From UBA12567 sp964598425 (GTDB lineage: Bacteria > Planctomycetota > Phycisphaerae > Phycisphaerales > SM1A02): DNA of 6,394 nucleotides. The stretch is from the NCBI GenBank assembly GCA_964598425.1, contig CAZRBV010000072.1, forward strand, positions 1 through 6,394, written 5' to 3'. Positions 6,306 to 6,394 of the stretch are shown piece after piece (within the stretch, counting starts at the first letter, position 1; the number at the start of each line of letters is the position of its first letter). Both the position numbers and the translations under genes were made by a program. The notes beneath the pieces were generated by a model. The model did not search any database. It saw nothing but the letters and a program-made list of their open reading frames with translations, and was not told the DNA's origin.

Positions 6306-6394
6306 ATGCCCGAACATGACGACCGCTGCCGCGCCTACTGGCGGGCGAACCTGAAACTTGTTGGCGCGCTGCTGGCGGTCTGGGCCTTCGTGTC
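6306..6394 (+). CDS. DUF4212 / sodium:solute symporter small subunit, 3'-truncated by the window edge
   Basis: The last 89 bases encode the first 29 residues and part of the next codon. They begin MPEHDDRCRAYWRANLKLVG and run into a hydrophobic ALLAVWAFV. The pattern of a short polar start, then YW-x-x-NL-x-L and the beginning of a membrane helix with an IW/VW pair, is that of the DUF4212 (VC_2705-type symporter small subunit) family. These small two-helix proteins are about 80-100 aa and are usually encoded just before a large SSS-family sodium:solute symporter. The ATG at 6306 is chosen because the N-terminal length agrees with the family; an ATG at 6316 is in another frame. No ribosome site is seen. 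The large subunit would be expected immediately downstream. Identification rests on a short stretch. Confidence 0.72.
   Translation, partial: MPEHDDRCRAYWRANLKLVGALLAVWAFV

Overview
The window looks like a chromosomal segment of a GC-rich Gram-negative-type bacterium. The best guess is a planctomycete, perhaps a member of the Phycisphaerae. That guess rests on a two-gene System II cytochrome c maturation pair with very long periplasmic parts, a secreted YHYH protein, a DUF4212-type symporter subunit, and weak Shine-Dalgarno signals in front of most starts. No rRNA or other phylogenetic marker is present, so the placement is an inference. All intact genes read on the + strand.

Layout. 1-522 is the C-terminal part of a 3-hydroxyacyl-CoA (probably 3-hydroxybutyryl-CoA) dehydrogenase whose NAD-binding half lies outside the window. 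523-717 is a spacer with two adjacent perfect hairpins that resemble a dispersed REP-type palindromic element. 718-3096 is a large ResB/Ccs1 protein (792 aa). It overlaps by 4 nt the CcsA/ResC protein (565 aa, 3093-4790), which carries the WWD haem-handling motif and a long N-terminal periplasmic extension. 4791-4951 is a spacer in which I see no gene or clear terminator. 4952-5932 encodes a secreted YHYH-domain protein (326 aa) whose tail contains four FRGGD/FRGGG pentapeptides encoded by a 15-bp tandem repeat. 5933-6305 holds a stem-loop and a decayed, frameshifted C-terminal remnant of a DUF4143 AAA-type ATPase. 6306-6394 is the first 29 codons of a DUF4212 small subunit of a sodium:solute symporter, cut by the window end.

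How the genes work together. Only resB and ccsA form a clear functional unit: together they would carry haem across the cytoplasmic membrane and attach it to CXXCH motifs of c-type cytochromes. The dehydrogenase (acyl-CoA/butanoate metabolism), the YHYH protein (function unknown) and the symporter subunit (possibly organic acid uptake) appear to be separate units. I see no defence system, CRISPR array, integrase, tRNA or rRNA. Nothing here is convincingly a new biological system; the points most worth a second look are the palindromic element, the YHYH repeat tail, the ATPase remnant and the enlarged periplasmic domains of the cytochrome c synthetase.
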